Source: Gammaproteobacteria bacterium (GTDB taxonomy: Bacteria; Pseudomonadota; Gammaproteobacteria; UBA1113). Taken from it: a stretch of 52,986 bases of DNA. The stretch is from assembly GCA_021773305.1 (NCBI GenBank), contig JAJFKH010000108.1:1-52986 (forward strand), read 5' to 3'. Below the pieces are notes generated by a model, which was not told where the DNA came from, ran no database searches, and was given only the letters and a program-made list of their open reading frames with translations. The position numbers and the translations under genes are program-made. Shown here piece after piece: positions 1-8,164 of the stretch. The stretch's first letter is position 1. Each line of letters begins with the position of its first letter.

Positions 1-48
1 AAAAAAACACGTGAAAGTGGGCAAGATGCCCCCAAATGAGACTCTGGC

Positions 49-80
49 AAGGAAAATATGATTCGCTTTGGGTGTATTTT
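49..80. repeat. Dispersed 32-bp repeat, copy 1
   Basis: Positions 49-80 match the reverse complement of about 28541-28572 with one mismatch (seen by eye). The shared core includes GATTCGCTTTGGGTGTATTT. The second copy abuts the stop codon of the transporter-acyltransferase gene and leads into a large inverted-repeat element. A small inverted repeat (GGGCA-AGA-TGCCC, 19-31) lies just upstream. The function is unknown; it is probably the edge of a mobile or repeat element. Confidence 0.6.
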
Positions 81-94
81 ACCAAGAAAATTCA

Positions 95-349
95 ATGGAA
101 ATGACTTTTCAAAAAATAATGCTTGGTGAACTTCTGGGAAAAAATACTATTTACGATGAAAATCTATCCTATCACCTAGATCCTTTACCTACTAAAAAAA
201 TAAATCAGAATTTTATGATAGGTGAAAATACTATACCTTTTTATTTAACAGACAATACTATTCTTTCTAGTGTTGATGCATTAGTTGATTTATCCATCAT
301 CCAACCTATACCAGAAATTCAGCTGAACGACAATAGGTCTCCCGAATAA
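95..349 (+). CDS. Hypothetical protein, possibly a gene remnant
   Basis: This is an 84-residue frame from ATG at 95; a TTG at 68 would add nine residues but lies inside the 32-bp repeat. The protein is hydrophilic with no motif or signal peptide that I recognise. The ribosome-binding site is poor (an A-rich stretch only). The frame runs 44 bases into the 3' end of the convergent MFS gene, which is unusual for an intact gene. It may be a real small gene, the tail of a gene cut by the repeat, or a chance frame. Confidence 0.28.
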   Translation: MEMTFQKIMLGELLGKNTIYDENLSYHLDPLPTKKINQNFMIGENTIPFYLTDNTILSSVDALVDLSIIQPIPEIQLNDNRSPE

Positions 350-1565
350 AAAAGATAATCAAAATAGATAAAACAAAACTCACTGGCAGAGCAAAAAATG
401 CCTGTTGATAATCTGTCACTGCATAATTCAGTGGATCGAACTGTTTGCCCGCTCTCTCTAACATCTCACCGACCAATGGCTGAGATAATGCGCCCACAAT
501 AATTGTCAACATATTGGCAATACCTAATGAAACCCCTGCGACAAATTTAGGATTGATTTCACTGGCTACGGCATAAGCAACCACCACTCCAGTATTGAAA
601 ACCCCATAACCAAAAAGCAACAGGCAAATCGCCCAATAGGGTAACCCTTCAACATAGATCACTGTCAATAATGTCACAGCGCTCACAATTGCCGCTATCA
701 GCATCCAGGGTTTGCGCCGCCCGGTGCTATCTGATAGCCAACCAAACAAGGGGCCGCCCACTGCCCAACCCATAAAGATTAAGCCGACGGAAAACGCCGC
801 TCGTTCTGACGTTAAATCATAGGCAACTCGAAGATAAGAATTCCCCCAAAGTTCGGCAAAAGCTACCGTGGGCGCAAAAATAAAACCTGTATACAAACCC
901 ACAAGCCAGCTTTGAGGATTCATTAATACATTTTTCATACCCTGACGTAATGCATCTCCCCGAGTCCGGTTAGGTTCTGTTTTTGCAGCTGCCTCATCAC
1001 CACCTTCACTCACAAAGAAAATAATTAACACTAATAGTACGACAAACAATCCCACTTCAACCAATAACGTTTGTCGCCATCCAATATGTTGCACTAATGC
1101 TGCCACAGGCTGTTCACCGGTCGCAGCTCCCAGCATGCCCATGGTTTGAGTCAGCCCTGCAATCAACCCAATCCGAGATGCGGGAAACCAAATGGCTGCT
1201 AATTTCAAAGATGTGACAAATGCCAGCGCTGCACCCACACCAAAGAAAAAACGATAGGTCATGGCTAATTGATAATTAGGGGATTGTGAGAAAAGGAAGC
1301 AGGCAACACCGCAAATACACACGGCAATAATTAAAATGATTTTGGGGCCAAATCGGTCAACAAAAATACCTGCGGGGATCTGCAATAGCATATAAGGGTA
1401 GAAAAAAAGCATGGACAAATAACCCAGAGATGATGGAGTGACTTGAAAATCCATCATAAGTTCTTTGGTCATCACTCCAGGAGTCAGTCTCGCCACATAC
1501 ATGGCATAAAAAAATGCTGCGCCCAAAAACCAACTGATCCAACCTTTGCATGAAATATGTTTCAT
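306..1565 (-). CDS. MFS transporter
   Basis: A 419-residue polytopic protein of the major facilitator superfamily, with the usual length and about 12 hydrophobic segments. The loop 2-3 signature appears as GIFVDRFGPK near residue 67, and a related loop, GWLSDSTGRRK, is at the start of the second half. It has a long central cytoplasmic linker (EGGDEAAAKTEPNRTRGD). It resembles the Legionella/Coxiella sugar-phosphate/Pht-like permeases, which feed intracellular growth with amino acids or other metabolites; the substrate cannot be read from sequence. The ATG at 1565 is preceded by GGAAA. It is monocistronic, downstream of and co-directional with the Mce operon. Confidence 0.85.
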   Translation of the reverse strand: MKHISCKGWISWFLGAAFFYAMYVARLTPGVMTKELMMDFQVTPSSLGYLSMLFFYPYMLLQIPAGIFVDRFGPKIILIIAVCICGVACFLFSQSPNYQLAMTYRFFFGVGAALAFVTSLKLAAIWFPASRIGLIAGLTQTMGMLGAATGEQPVAALVQHIGWRQTLLVEVGLFVVLLVLIIFFVSEGGDEAAAKTEPNRTRGDALRQGMKNVLMNPQSWLVGLYTGFIFAPTVAFAELWGNSYLRVAYDLTSERAAFSVGLIFMGWAVGGPLFGWLSDSTGRRKPWMLIAAIVSAVTLLTVIYVEGLPYWAICLLLFGYGVFNTGVVVAYAVASEINPKFVAGVSLGIANMLTIIVGALSQPLVGEMLERAGKQFDPLNYAVTDYQQAFFALPVSFVLSILIIFFIRETYCRSAEFLV

Positions 1566-1603
1566 TTTTTTTCCTAATACTGAACGTTGTAGCCAAGCTG
1601 CAA

Positions 1604-2203
1604 TTAGCTATGTACTACCACAAATCGCGTTAAATCTTGAAGAAAGGTTTCGACCACATGATTTGTCGCAATCACTCCCCCGTAAGGTGTTCCAAAGGGA
1701 GCTTCCTTGGTGTAATTAAATTGCTTTACTGCTATCACTTGGGTCGTTTTATCATCGACTAGCCTGGCGCGGATTTGTAATTCTATCCGGCTCGGTTTGA
1801 ACATATAATTTTGTATAAGAAATTCCAACTCTGTACTGAGGCGCAAATCCGCTTTACCTGAGAAAGGAGTACTCACCACCCCATGAAATCGGTGACTATC
1901 TTGCAGAGCTTGAACCATTAAGGGAGTTAGCATTTCACTGGGTTCATCTGCCCAACGGTTTTTTGTGTAATGAGCAATTTGATAGGGCTTTAGTCTATAG
2001 GCCATTTTATTGCTATCAAATCCTGCCGCAGCCCTGGGCTTTGTGACCAGCAATGTTTTATGGGTTGGCCGGGCTTTAGCAACTTTCACGGCACCGGTTT
2101 GAATGAGATAAACAGACGTTTGCTCCACTGGCACGGGCTTTAACATGGAACATCCTGTCATAGCTGCTCCAAGCAAGATAATAGCGAATAAGCGCAGCAA
2201 CAT
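1604..2203 (-). CDS. PqiC/ABC-transport auxiliary lipoprotein
   Basis: A 199-residue lipoprotein. The N-terminal signal ends in a lipobox (AMTGC) with the lipidated Cys at residue 18. The rest matches the ABC-type transport auxiliary lipoprotein (PqiC, DUF330) pattern: 'YLIQTGAV' at the mature N-terminus and a conserved 'RLSTELEFLIQNY' strand. Members sit at the outer membrane and are partners of MCE lipid-transport proteins. It is the last gene of the permease-ATPase-MlaD operon, one base after the mlaD-like stop, which supports a role in moving lipids across the periplasm. Confidence 0.85.
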   Translation of the reverse strand: MLLRLFAIILLGAAMTGCSMLKPVPVEQTSVYLIQTGAVKVAKARPTHKTLLVTKPRAAAGFDSNKMAYRLKPYQIAHYTKNRWADEPSEMLTPLMVQALQDSHRFHGVVSTPFSGKADLRLSTELEFLIQNYMFKPSRIELQIRARLVDDKTTQVIAVKQFNYTKEAPFGTPYGGVIATNHVVETFLQDLTRFVVVHS

Positions 2204-2204
2204 A

Positions 2205-3128
2205 TTACTCTCCTGGCCCTGGTTGTTTTGCCTGGCGGCCTCGAATCAATACGGAGGGGTTATCTTCCAATTCATGACTAAAATTTTTCAATTGCTTCAT
2301 GACTTGGGTAAAGCTGTTCAAGGCCTCTACCGCTTCAGGTAACACTTGATCATTAAGGTTCTCAACCGTAGCCGAAGTATTTGTAAAAGTCACTTGTGCC
2401 TGCTCACTAGCACTGGTCAGTGTGTGCATCATAGCGTGAAAACTTTCTGCACTTTCGTTGAGACTGTGTACCAATTGAGGAAGATCCTGACTCGCCTTGG
2501 ACGTATTTTCCAGGGTATGATTTAAATTTACAATAATAGAGTCGATTTTAGCTGAATTCTCATCTAACTGAGTCGTAAAACCGTCTAAATTTTCTAAAAT
2601 TTTACTAAACGCTTGGGTATTTTTTTGATTCAAGGCACTGGATAACCCCTGACTGATGGTTTCAAGGTTCCCTGTCACATGATCCAGTGCCGCATCCAGA
2701 CGAAACAGCAAGGAAGGCTCACTCTTAATCACAGGATATTTTTCACCATGCTTTGCCACTAATGGCGCAGACTCAGGTTGACCACCACTTAATTCCACAT
2801 AGGCCATTCCTGTCAATCCCTGAGTATCCAACTCCGCTCGGGTATCCACGGATATCGGCGTTCCTTCATTAATCGCTAGCTTAATCTGTACCTTTTCCGG
2901 ATTATTTTTACTCAATTGTATCTGGCTCACAAAACCCACTTCCACCCCGGAATATTTCACCGCTGATTTTACATTCAGTCCAGACACGGACTCATTCACA
3001 TACATGTAGTAATAATCAAAGGATTTGTGAGACACGCCAAACAATAACCATATGGCAATACAGGCTCCAGCCAAAGACAGCAAAATGACAAAAAAACCAA
3101 CAATGGCATAGTTGACTCGGGTCTCCAC
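2205..3128 (-). CDS. MlaD-family MCE protein (periplasmic lipid-binding subunit)
   Basis: A 307-residue protein. One N-terminal membrane helix (residues about 8-30) anchors it in the inner membrane. It is followed by a single MCE domain, with the motif GLNVKSAVKYSGVEVGFV at about 50-67, and then a long hydrophilic, helical C-terminal region (about 140-290) rich in heptad-like repeats. Such proteins form hexameric rings or tubes that conduct lipids between membranes. The start ATG overlaps the ATPase stop by one base, indicating translational coupling. The long helical tail is more like the PqiB/LetB or plant/Legionella MCE type than the short E. coli MlaD. Confidence 0.9.
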   Translation of the reverse strand: METRVNYAIVGFFVILLSLAGACIAIWLLFGVSHKSFDYYYMYVNESVSGLNVKSAVKYSGVEVGFVSQIQLSKNNPEKVQIKLAINEGTPISVDTRAELDTQGLTGMAYVELSGGQPESAPLVAKHGEKYPVIKSEPSLLFRLDAALDHVTGNLETISQGLSSALNQKNTQAFSKILENLDGFTTQLDENSAKIDSIIVNLNHTLENTSKASQDLPQLVHSLNESAESFHAMMHTLTSASEQAQVTFTNTSATVENLNDQVLPEAVEALNSFTQVMKQLKNFSHELEDNPSVLIRGRQAKQPGPGE

Positions 3129-3907
3129 TAAGATGATTCTCCTGCTGCATGGGATCCCGCCGCAGATCTCGCCCGCGGCCCTTTGAAATAATCATGAATC
3201 AACAGATGCTGATGTTGAGCCAACGTCTTCATAGGTTCTACTGCTAACACTTTACCTTCACCCAAAAAAGCCACTCTATCGGTTACCTGCCATAACGTGT
3301 CAAGATCGTGAGTCACAATCACAATCGTTAAATTTAATATGCGCCTCAGATCTAATACTAGTTCATCTAGCGCCGCTGCACTATGGGGATCAAGACCTGC
3401 GGTAGGTTCATCCAAGAAAAGCAATTCCGGATCCATCGCAATGGCCCGAGCAATTGCTGCTCTTTTGAGCATTCCGCCGCTCAACTCTGAGGGATACTTA
3501 TTTAATGCATCAACCGGGAATTTTGCCATACTTGCCTTAAGAATAGCAATTTCATGGGCTAATTTTTTACTAAAATCCGTGAATTCTATCAGAGGAAAGG
3601 CGATATTTTCTAATACTGTTAAAGAACTAAACAATGCACCCTGCTGAAACATCATACCACAACGCTTACGAATCTTCAGCTCTTGGCCTGCCGAGGCTTT
3701 CATGACATTCTGGCCAAAGACATGAAGCTTCCCGGCCCGAGGTCGAAGCAACATCAATATCGCACGCAGTAACGTGGTTTTACCGGATCCGCTGCCTCCT
3801 GCAAGCCCTAAAATTTCACCTCGGGCAACGGTTAAATTTACATCTTGGTGGATAATCGTGTCACCATAACCCATTTTCAATCCCGTGATGTCAATGACCG
3901 GTTCCAT
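3128..3907 (-). CDS. MlaF-like ABC transporter ATPase
   Basis: A 259-residue ATPase energising the MCE lipid transporter. It has Walker A GGSGSGKTT, an ABC signature LSGGMLKRAAIARA, Walker B LLFLDEPTAGLD and a switch His in IVTHD. I place the start at ATG 3907, because the frame can be extended upstream only inside the permease gene, the family begins here (MEPVIDITGL), and a GGGGA ribosome-binding site lies just upstream. The start overlaps the permease stop as TGATG. Known MlaF proteins pair with MlaE. Confidence 0.92.
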   Translation of the reverse strand: MEPVIDITGLKMGYGDTIIHQDVNLTVARGEILGLAGGSGSGKTTLLRAILMLLRPRAGKLHVFGQNVMKASAGQELKIRKRCGMMFQQGALFSSLTVLENIAFPLIEFTDFSKKLAHEIAILKASMAKFPVDALNKYPSELSGGMLKRAAIARAIAMDPELLFLDEPTAGLDPHSAAALDELVLDLRRILNLTIVIVTHDLDTLWQVTDRVAFLGEGKVLAVEPMKTLAQHQHLLIHDYFKGPRARSAAGSHAAGESS

Positions 3908-5025
3908 CAAATCCCCAAATTTCCATAGAGTACGGAAAAGGCAGCATCCACGACAATAATCATAAAGATCCCTTGCACCACACTGGTCGTAGTATGCTCT
4001 CCTACACTCTGTGCACTCCCACGAACTTGAAAACCTTGAAAACAACCAATACCTGATATCACCACCGCAAACACAGGCACTTTGATCAGTCCCAGCAAAA
4101 ATGTTTGGACATCGATCACTTGACCAAACCGCACCAAAAATTCATTGAAACTCACATCCAGCAATCCCTTTGACATAAACATGCCGCCAAGCACACCCAT
4201 CATATCCGCCAAAATAGTCAGTAATGGCATAGCAATCAACAAGGCAAACATTTTTGGCAACACTAATAATTCCATGGAAGAAAGACCCATGGTTTCCATG
4301 GCATCCACTTCCTCATTAAGTTTCATCGTACCTATTTGAGCAGTATAAGCAGAGCCTGTCCTACCGGCAATAATTACTGCGGTAATCAGCGGCGCAAATT
4401 CTCTCAGCAAAGAAATCCCCACTAAATCCACCACGAAAATATTGGCTCCGTAGTTAATCAATTGCAATCCCACTTGATACGCTAACACCACACCAATTAA
4501 AAAAGACAAGAGAGCGACTATCACAATAGCATTATAACCCGTGCTTTGGATCCCGCTGAGTAGAGACACCCAACGGATCCGTCCAGGATGAACCACCCAG
4601 GTCAAACTGATTAAAAACATTTCTCCAAAAAAATTAAAAAAATCTCGTACCTGCCAAAACCCGTCAATAGCATTTTTCCCAATCAATGCTAGATTACCGG
4701 GGATTTTTGCATCTGGGATTTCTTGGGGTGCTTGTTGGCGCGCAATTAAATCCAGCAGAGAATAATGCTCTTGAGTAAATCCTCGGAGTTCTATATCCAC
4801 CCCTTGGGCTTTACAACCATGGATAAAACGATGCAGTGACCACGCACCAGAAGTATCCATGGCTTTGACATCATCACCATGGATCGTCATTTTTACAGTC
4901 GTGGGAATAGGTAGGGCATGAAAATCATTAATTCTGGCTTGCAACCCTCTCCGAGTCCAATCCCCTGTACAAAAAAGCGAGGCATCATCTAGGGTGAAGT
5001 GTGCAACAAGAGGGGCGTCATCCAT
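3907..5025 (-). CDS. MlaE-like ABC permease with N-terminal STAS domain
   Basis: A 372-residue inner-membrane permease. Residues about 1-110 form a soluble STAS-like domain (MTIHGDDVKAMDTSGAWSL), and residues about 120-372 form the MlaE/YrbE permease, recognised by the helix pairs around SLLSGIQSTGYNAIVIVALL and REFAPLITAVIIAGRTGSA. In E. coli the STAS subunit (MlaB) is a separate protein; here the two are fused, a known arrangement in many proteobacteria. It is the first gene of the four-gene lipid transport operon (5025 to 1604). Whether phospholipid moves inward or outward cannot be told from sequence. Confidence 0.92.
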   Translation of the reverse strand: MDDAPLVAHFTLDDASLFCTGDWTRRGLQARINDFHALPIPTTVKMTIHGDDVKAMDTSGAWSLHRFIHGCKAQGVDIELRGFTQEHYSLLDLIARQQAPQEIPDAKIPGNLALIGKNAIDGFWQVRDFFNFFGEMFLISLTWVVHPGRIRWVSLLSGIQSTGYNAIVIVALLSFLIGVVLAYQVGLQLINYGANIFVVDLVGISLLREFAPLITAVIIAGRTGSAYTAQIGTMKLNEEVDAMETMGLSSMELLVLPKMFALLIAMPLLTILADMMGVLGGMFMSKGLLDVSFNEFLVRFGQVIDVQTFLLGLIKVPVFAVVISGIGCFQGFQVRGSAQSVGEHTTTSVVQGIFMIIVVDAAFSVLYGNLGI

Positions 5026-5044
5026 GACTTAGGGATAACCTCAT

Positions 5045-5926
5045 TTACGGATTAGCAGGAGCAGGTGCTGCATCGGGGCCCAAGCCCTTCGCATTATCAT
5101 GCACCCAATCTTTAAACTCACCTCTGACTTGTTGCTGTGCCACCTTATCGCCCCCAGCGAATTTAAGATCAAATTTATTATCCGCTTTATCAAAGGTAAC
5201 AAGTTCTGCACCTTTAGCTTGGTTGAAGTTGTTAATGGCCGCTTCAAATTCGTCCGCCCGCTTAGGATCGATGGTATAATTTGCATCCATAAATTCACGA
5301 AACTCGGCGGCTCTATCCGGCGTATCATACTGCAACACCATCTTGCCGTCTTCTTCCTCGCTAATACGCACGGCATTAGGGCCATTAATTTTATTAAAAT
5401 CATCCACAAAATCTTGTACAATTACCCGCTCATCGGCGTTATCTATTTGCAAACAATCGGTCGTTGCAGGATCCGCCCCTTGCCATCTGGCAGGTATCGA
5501 GGTTCGGTAACCACCATCTTTAAAGAGTAAACCCGCGAGGACTTTGATCAAAACACGCATGGCACTATTATCTTGTACTTGGCTATGGCGACTTCTCTCT
5601 TCAAACTCACTAAGGTATTGCTTCCAATCTTCCCCAGCAGATTGTATGCTTGGGTTCACACCCTTGCCTTGATTTTGTGCTGCGTTATCTTGCGCTGACT
5701 TGGTACCTTGACCAAGATTTGGCAGAGCATTACAACGTTTACAAGCATCGTGCAACTGCTCTCTCTCCGCCAAATAAAGTGGATTATCGTGTTTATTCCC
5801 ATACCGACCAAAAGCGTCTTGGATTTTGTTATTTCTTGCCAGCTCATATTCAGCTCTGCTATGAGCTTTAGTAGGATTTAATCCTAACAGATTGTGATCA
5901 GCATTATGTTGTGCATCACTTGGCAT
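5045..5926 (-). CDS. Hypothetical hydrophilic protein, possible secreted effector
   Basis: A 293-residue protein that I do not recognise. It is Asp/Asn/Gln-rich, with no signal peptide or membrane segment. The N-terminal half is a charged helical region with a CKRCN motif (about residue 62). The second half (about 165-285) looks like a repeat of an alpha/beta unit: each part has a DFxxxxNxxxGxxxVxxxxEDGKxxLQYD-like pattern, seen again near the C-terminus (VTFDKADNKFDLKF). The C-terminus is Ala/Pro-rich (GPDAAPAPANP). The start ATG has a GAGGTC ribosome-binding site. It could be a translocated effector, by analogy with its intracellular-pathogen neighbours; nothing in the sequence proves this. 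Confidence 0.75.
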   Translation of the reverse strand: MPSDAQHNADHNLLGLNPTKAHSRAEYELARNNKIQDAFGRYGNKHDNPLYLAEREQLHDACKRCNALPNLGQGTKSAQDNAAQNQGKGVNPSIQSAGEDWKQYLSEFEERSRHSQVQDNSAMRVLIKVLAGLLFKDGGYRTSIPARWQGADPATTDCLQIDNADERVIVQDFVDDFNKINGPNAVRISEEEDGKMVLQYDTPDRAAEFREFMDANYTIDPKRADEFEAAINNFNQAKGAELVTFDKADNKFDLKFAGGDKVAQQQVRGEFKDWVHDNAKGLGPDAAPAPANP

Positions 5927-6002
5927 ATTAAAGACCTCACAAATATTTTTCGATTAACCCAGCATATCAAATACAGCTTAAAGAAACATTAAAGCCGGCC
6001 AC

Positions 6003-7406
6003 CTACTCTACTATTATAGCGTCTTGAGAGCGGGCCACTTTTTCCCTCACAGAACTCCAGTCAGAAACCCAAAAATCCTTTAATAGCTTAAGGTTACCAT
6101 TTAAGTGGCTCATCCACAAAAAGCCCTGTTCTGTCACAATTTCACCCTTATCAGGGCAGATAGTCTTTAAGATAGCCTCAAATTGAGTTTCTGCACAGGA
6201 AACTATCCAGTCTACCGCTTCTAATCCAGCTAATACTGTATGGCGGCGAGAGATAGAATGCATATCATTGGCATCCGCTTTTTCCGGTGTCACAATGATC
6301 AAACGCTCACCCATGGCCTTCGCCCCAGCAAATAATTGAATATCACGAACGCCTAAACTATCAAAGCCTCCTTGGATAATGGTCACTTTATCCCCATCAC
6401 CTAAGGCTGTTTCCAGGCACCTTTGTAATTGACTCTGATTAAGCACGGTAGCATAGCACCGACCCTCATCATCTAAACATTGCTGCATATCAGAAACTGT
6501 TATTTGGGCTGCGCCTAGTTTGCTCACCACATGGCCTGCGGCAATATTTGCCAGTTTAGTCCCTTCTTCAAAGGATTGTCCCGCTCCAAGACTGGCAGCC
6601 AATGTAGCCACCACGGTATCACCAGCTCCGGTGACATCAAACACTTCACTGGAACGAGCCGGTAAATGGAGTATGGGTTGCCCAGGCTGAATAAGCATCA
6701 TTCCTTTCGCACCCCGGGTCAAAAGTAACGCGGTTAACTCACAGGCTTCGATTAAATCCATCCCTCGCTGTAAAATAACGGCTTCCCTGTCACATTCACC
6801 TACCACATGGACAAATTCTTTAAAATTAGGGGTCAATAACGTCGCGCCTCGGTATTTTGAGAAATCCGAGCCTTTCGGATCGACTATCACTGGAATATTC
6901 AATCCCTTCGCCGCTTTAATCAATGGTTGGGGATCCTGTAATGCACCTTTATTGTAATCCGATAAAATCAAACAATTTGCCTGGACAAGCTGAGCAATAC
7001 ACTGTTGCTGCAAAAGACTATGATCTTGAGGCTCCGTCTCTTCAAAGTCTAGGCGCAGCATTTGCTGGTGGCCACTGAGCACTCTTAGTTTTAATACCGT
7101 GGGTCTATCGTAACTTCGCTGTAAAGCCGTCTTAATACCGGCACCTTGTAATTTTTTTTCTAAAATCTGACCTGCTTCATCCACGCCACAGGGGGCAAAT
7201 AGCTGTACATCGCCTCCAAGACTTGCAATATTTAAGGCCACATTACCCGCGCCTCCCGGACGATCATCCGCATCTTTCACATGCACCACTGGCACCGGTG
7301 CTTCCGGTGATATACGAGAAGTGGCCCCTTGCCAATAGCGATCTAACATCACATCACCATAAACAAGGATCTTCGCAAGTGAAAAGTCTGGGAGCTGAAT
7401 AGCCAT
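6003..7406 (-). CDS. hldE: HldE: heptose-7-phosphate kinase with degenerate adenylyltransferase domain
   Basis: A 467-residue bifunctional-type enzyme for ADP-heptose synthesis. The N-terminal ribokinase domain (about 1-315) looks intact: GDVMLDRYWQGATSRISPEAPVP at the start and the nucleotide/catalytic motif DVTGAGDT with the base Asp at about 263. The C-terminal domain (about 335-467) aligns with HldE cytidylyltransferase domains (GGFDSL...GAKAMGERLIIV...LAGLEAVDWIVS). However, the HAGH active-site motif is replaced by GVRD (352-355), and the usual KGGDY-type motif is not evident. The kinase step is probably retained and the adenylyl transfer lost, so a separate HldC would be needed to feed WaaC downstream. 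Confidence 0.88.
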   Translation of the reverse strand: MAIQLPDFSLAKILVYGDVMLDRYWQGATSRISPEAPVPVVHVKDADDRPGGAGNVALNIASLGGDVQLFAPCGVDEAGQILEKKLQGAGIKTALQRSYDRPTVLKLRVLSGHQQMLRLDFEETEPQDHSLLQQQCIAQLVQANCLILSDYNKGALQDPQPLIKAAKGLNIPVIVDPKGSDFSKYRGATLLTPNFKEFVHVVGECDREAVILQRGMDLIEACELTALLLTRGAKGMMLIQPGQPILHLPARSSEVFDVTGAGDTVVATLAASLGAGQSFEEGTKLANIAAGHVVSKLGAAQITVSDMQQCLDDEGRCYATVLNQSQLQRCLETALGDGDKVTIIQGGFDSLGVRDIQLFAGAKAMGERLIIVTPEKADANDMHSISRRHTVLAGLEAVDWIVSCAETQFEAILKTICPDKGEIVTEQGFLWMSHLNGNLKLLKDFWVSDWSSVREKVARSQDAIIVE

Positions 7407-7512
7407 GACTTAGGTCAATATCCATCATGTTAATTTTTGGACATCATAGCATATCCATGGTAATTTAGTATACTTGGCTCAGGTATAATTTTTGCTCAAC
7501 ACATGAGATCCT

Positions 7513-8157
7513 ATGGCACTCTATGACATCGTCACCTCCCAGCAAGGGATCCATCCAGATCTTGAATCTATCGTAAAAAAACGCCAAATAGCACCCTATC
7601 AACGGCCTATCAGCGACATCCAACGACTTAGCTTTCAACAAGCGAAGGCGTGGATAAAAAGCGGCCCTATCATCCTAGATGCAGGCTGCGGCCTTGGCAG
7701 GAGTACTGAGTTATTAGCAAAAAAATTTCCTAATCACCAAGTCATCGGCATCGATAAATCCATCCATCGCCTAAAACAAACTCCAGAGCCTGGAAAAAAT
7801 TTCACCTATATTCGCAGCAATTTGATTGATTTTTGGCAACTAGCCTCCCAAGAAAATTGGCAAATTGACTACCACTATATTCTCTATCCCAATCCATGGC
7901 CAAAAAAGAATCAGGTGCGCCGCCGCTGGCAGGGGCACCCTATTTTCCCCTGTCTTCTTAGGCTGGGGAACACAACGATTGTTCGTAGCAATTGGCTCTT
8001 ATACCTGGAAGAATTTGCCGCAGGTGCTAGGCTCCTTGGATACAACGTGATAGGGTTGAAAGAAATGATGAGATCCGAACCGCTAACACATTTTGAACAG
8101 AAATATTGGACTCATCATGTTACAACCTACGAGCTAATCATTCAGCAACCAAAGTGA
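7513..8157 (+). CDS. TrmB-like SAM-dependent methyltransferase
   Basis: A 214-residue Rossmann methyltransferase. The SAM motif I is DAGCGLGRS (56-64), the acidic strand end is IGIDKS (78-83) and the motif IV region is YPNPWPKKNQVRRRW (125-139). The last resembles the PDPWxKKxHxKRR signature of tRNA (guanine-46-N7)-methyltransferase TrmB. Compared with TrmB the conserved Asp of PDPW is Asn here, and the sequence around it is diverged. It may be TrmB itself or a paralogue. It is transcribed divergently from hldE and is followed after 7 bases by the acyltransferase gene, so the two are likely cotranscribed. Confidence 0.75.
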   Translation: MALYDIVTSQQGIHPDLESIVKKRQIAPYQRPISDIQRLSFQQAKAWIKSGPIILDAGCGLGRSTELLAKKFPNHQVIGIDKSIHRLKQTPEPGKNFTYIRSNLIDFWQLASQENWQIDYHYILYPNPWPKKNQVRRRWQGHPIFPCLLRLGNTTIVRSNWLLYLEEFAAGARLLGYNVIGLKEMMRSEPLTHFEQKYWTHHVTTYELIIQQPK

Positions 8158-8164
8158 AAGCATC

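Noticed and set aside
5041-5530. Overlapping frames within the unknown protein gene
   Set aside because: Frames of 126 and 143 codons in other registers or strand, with no ribosome-binding site; the 293-residue frame has a good one.
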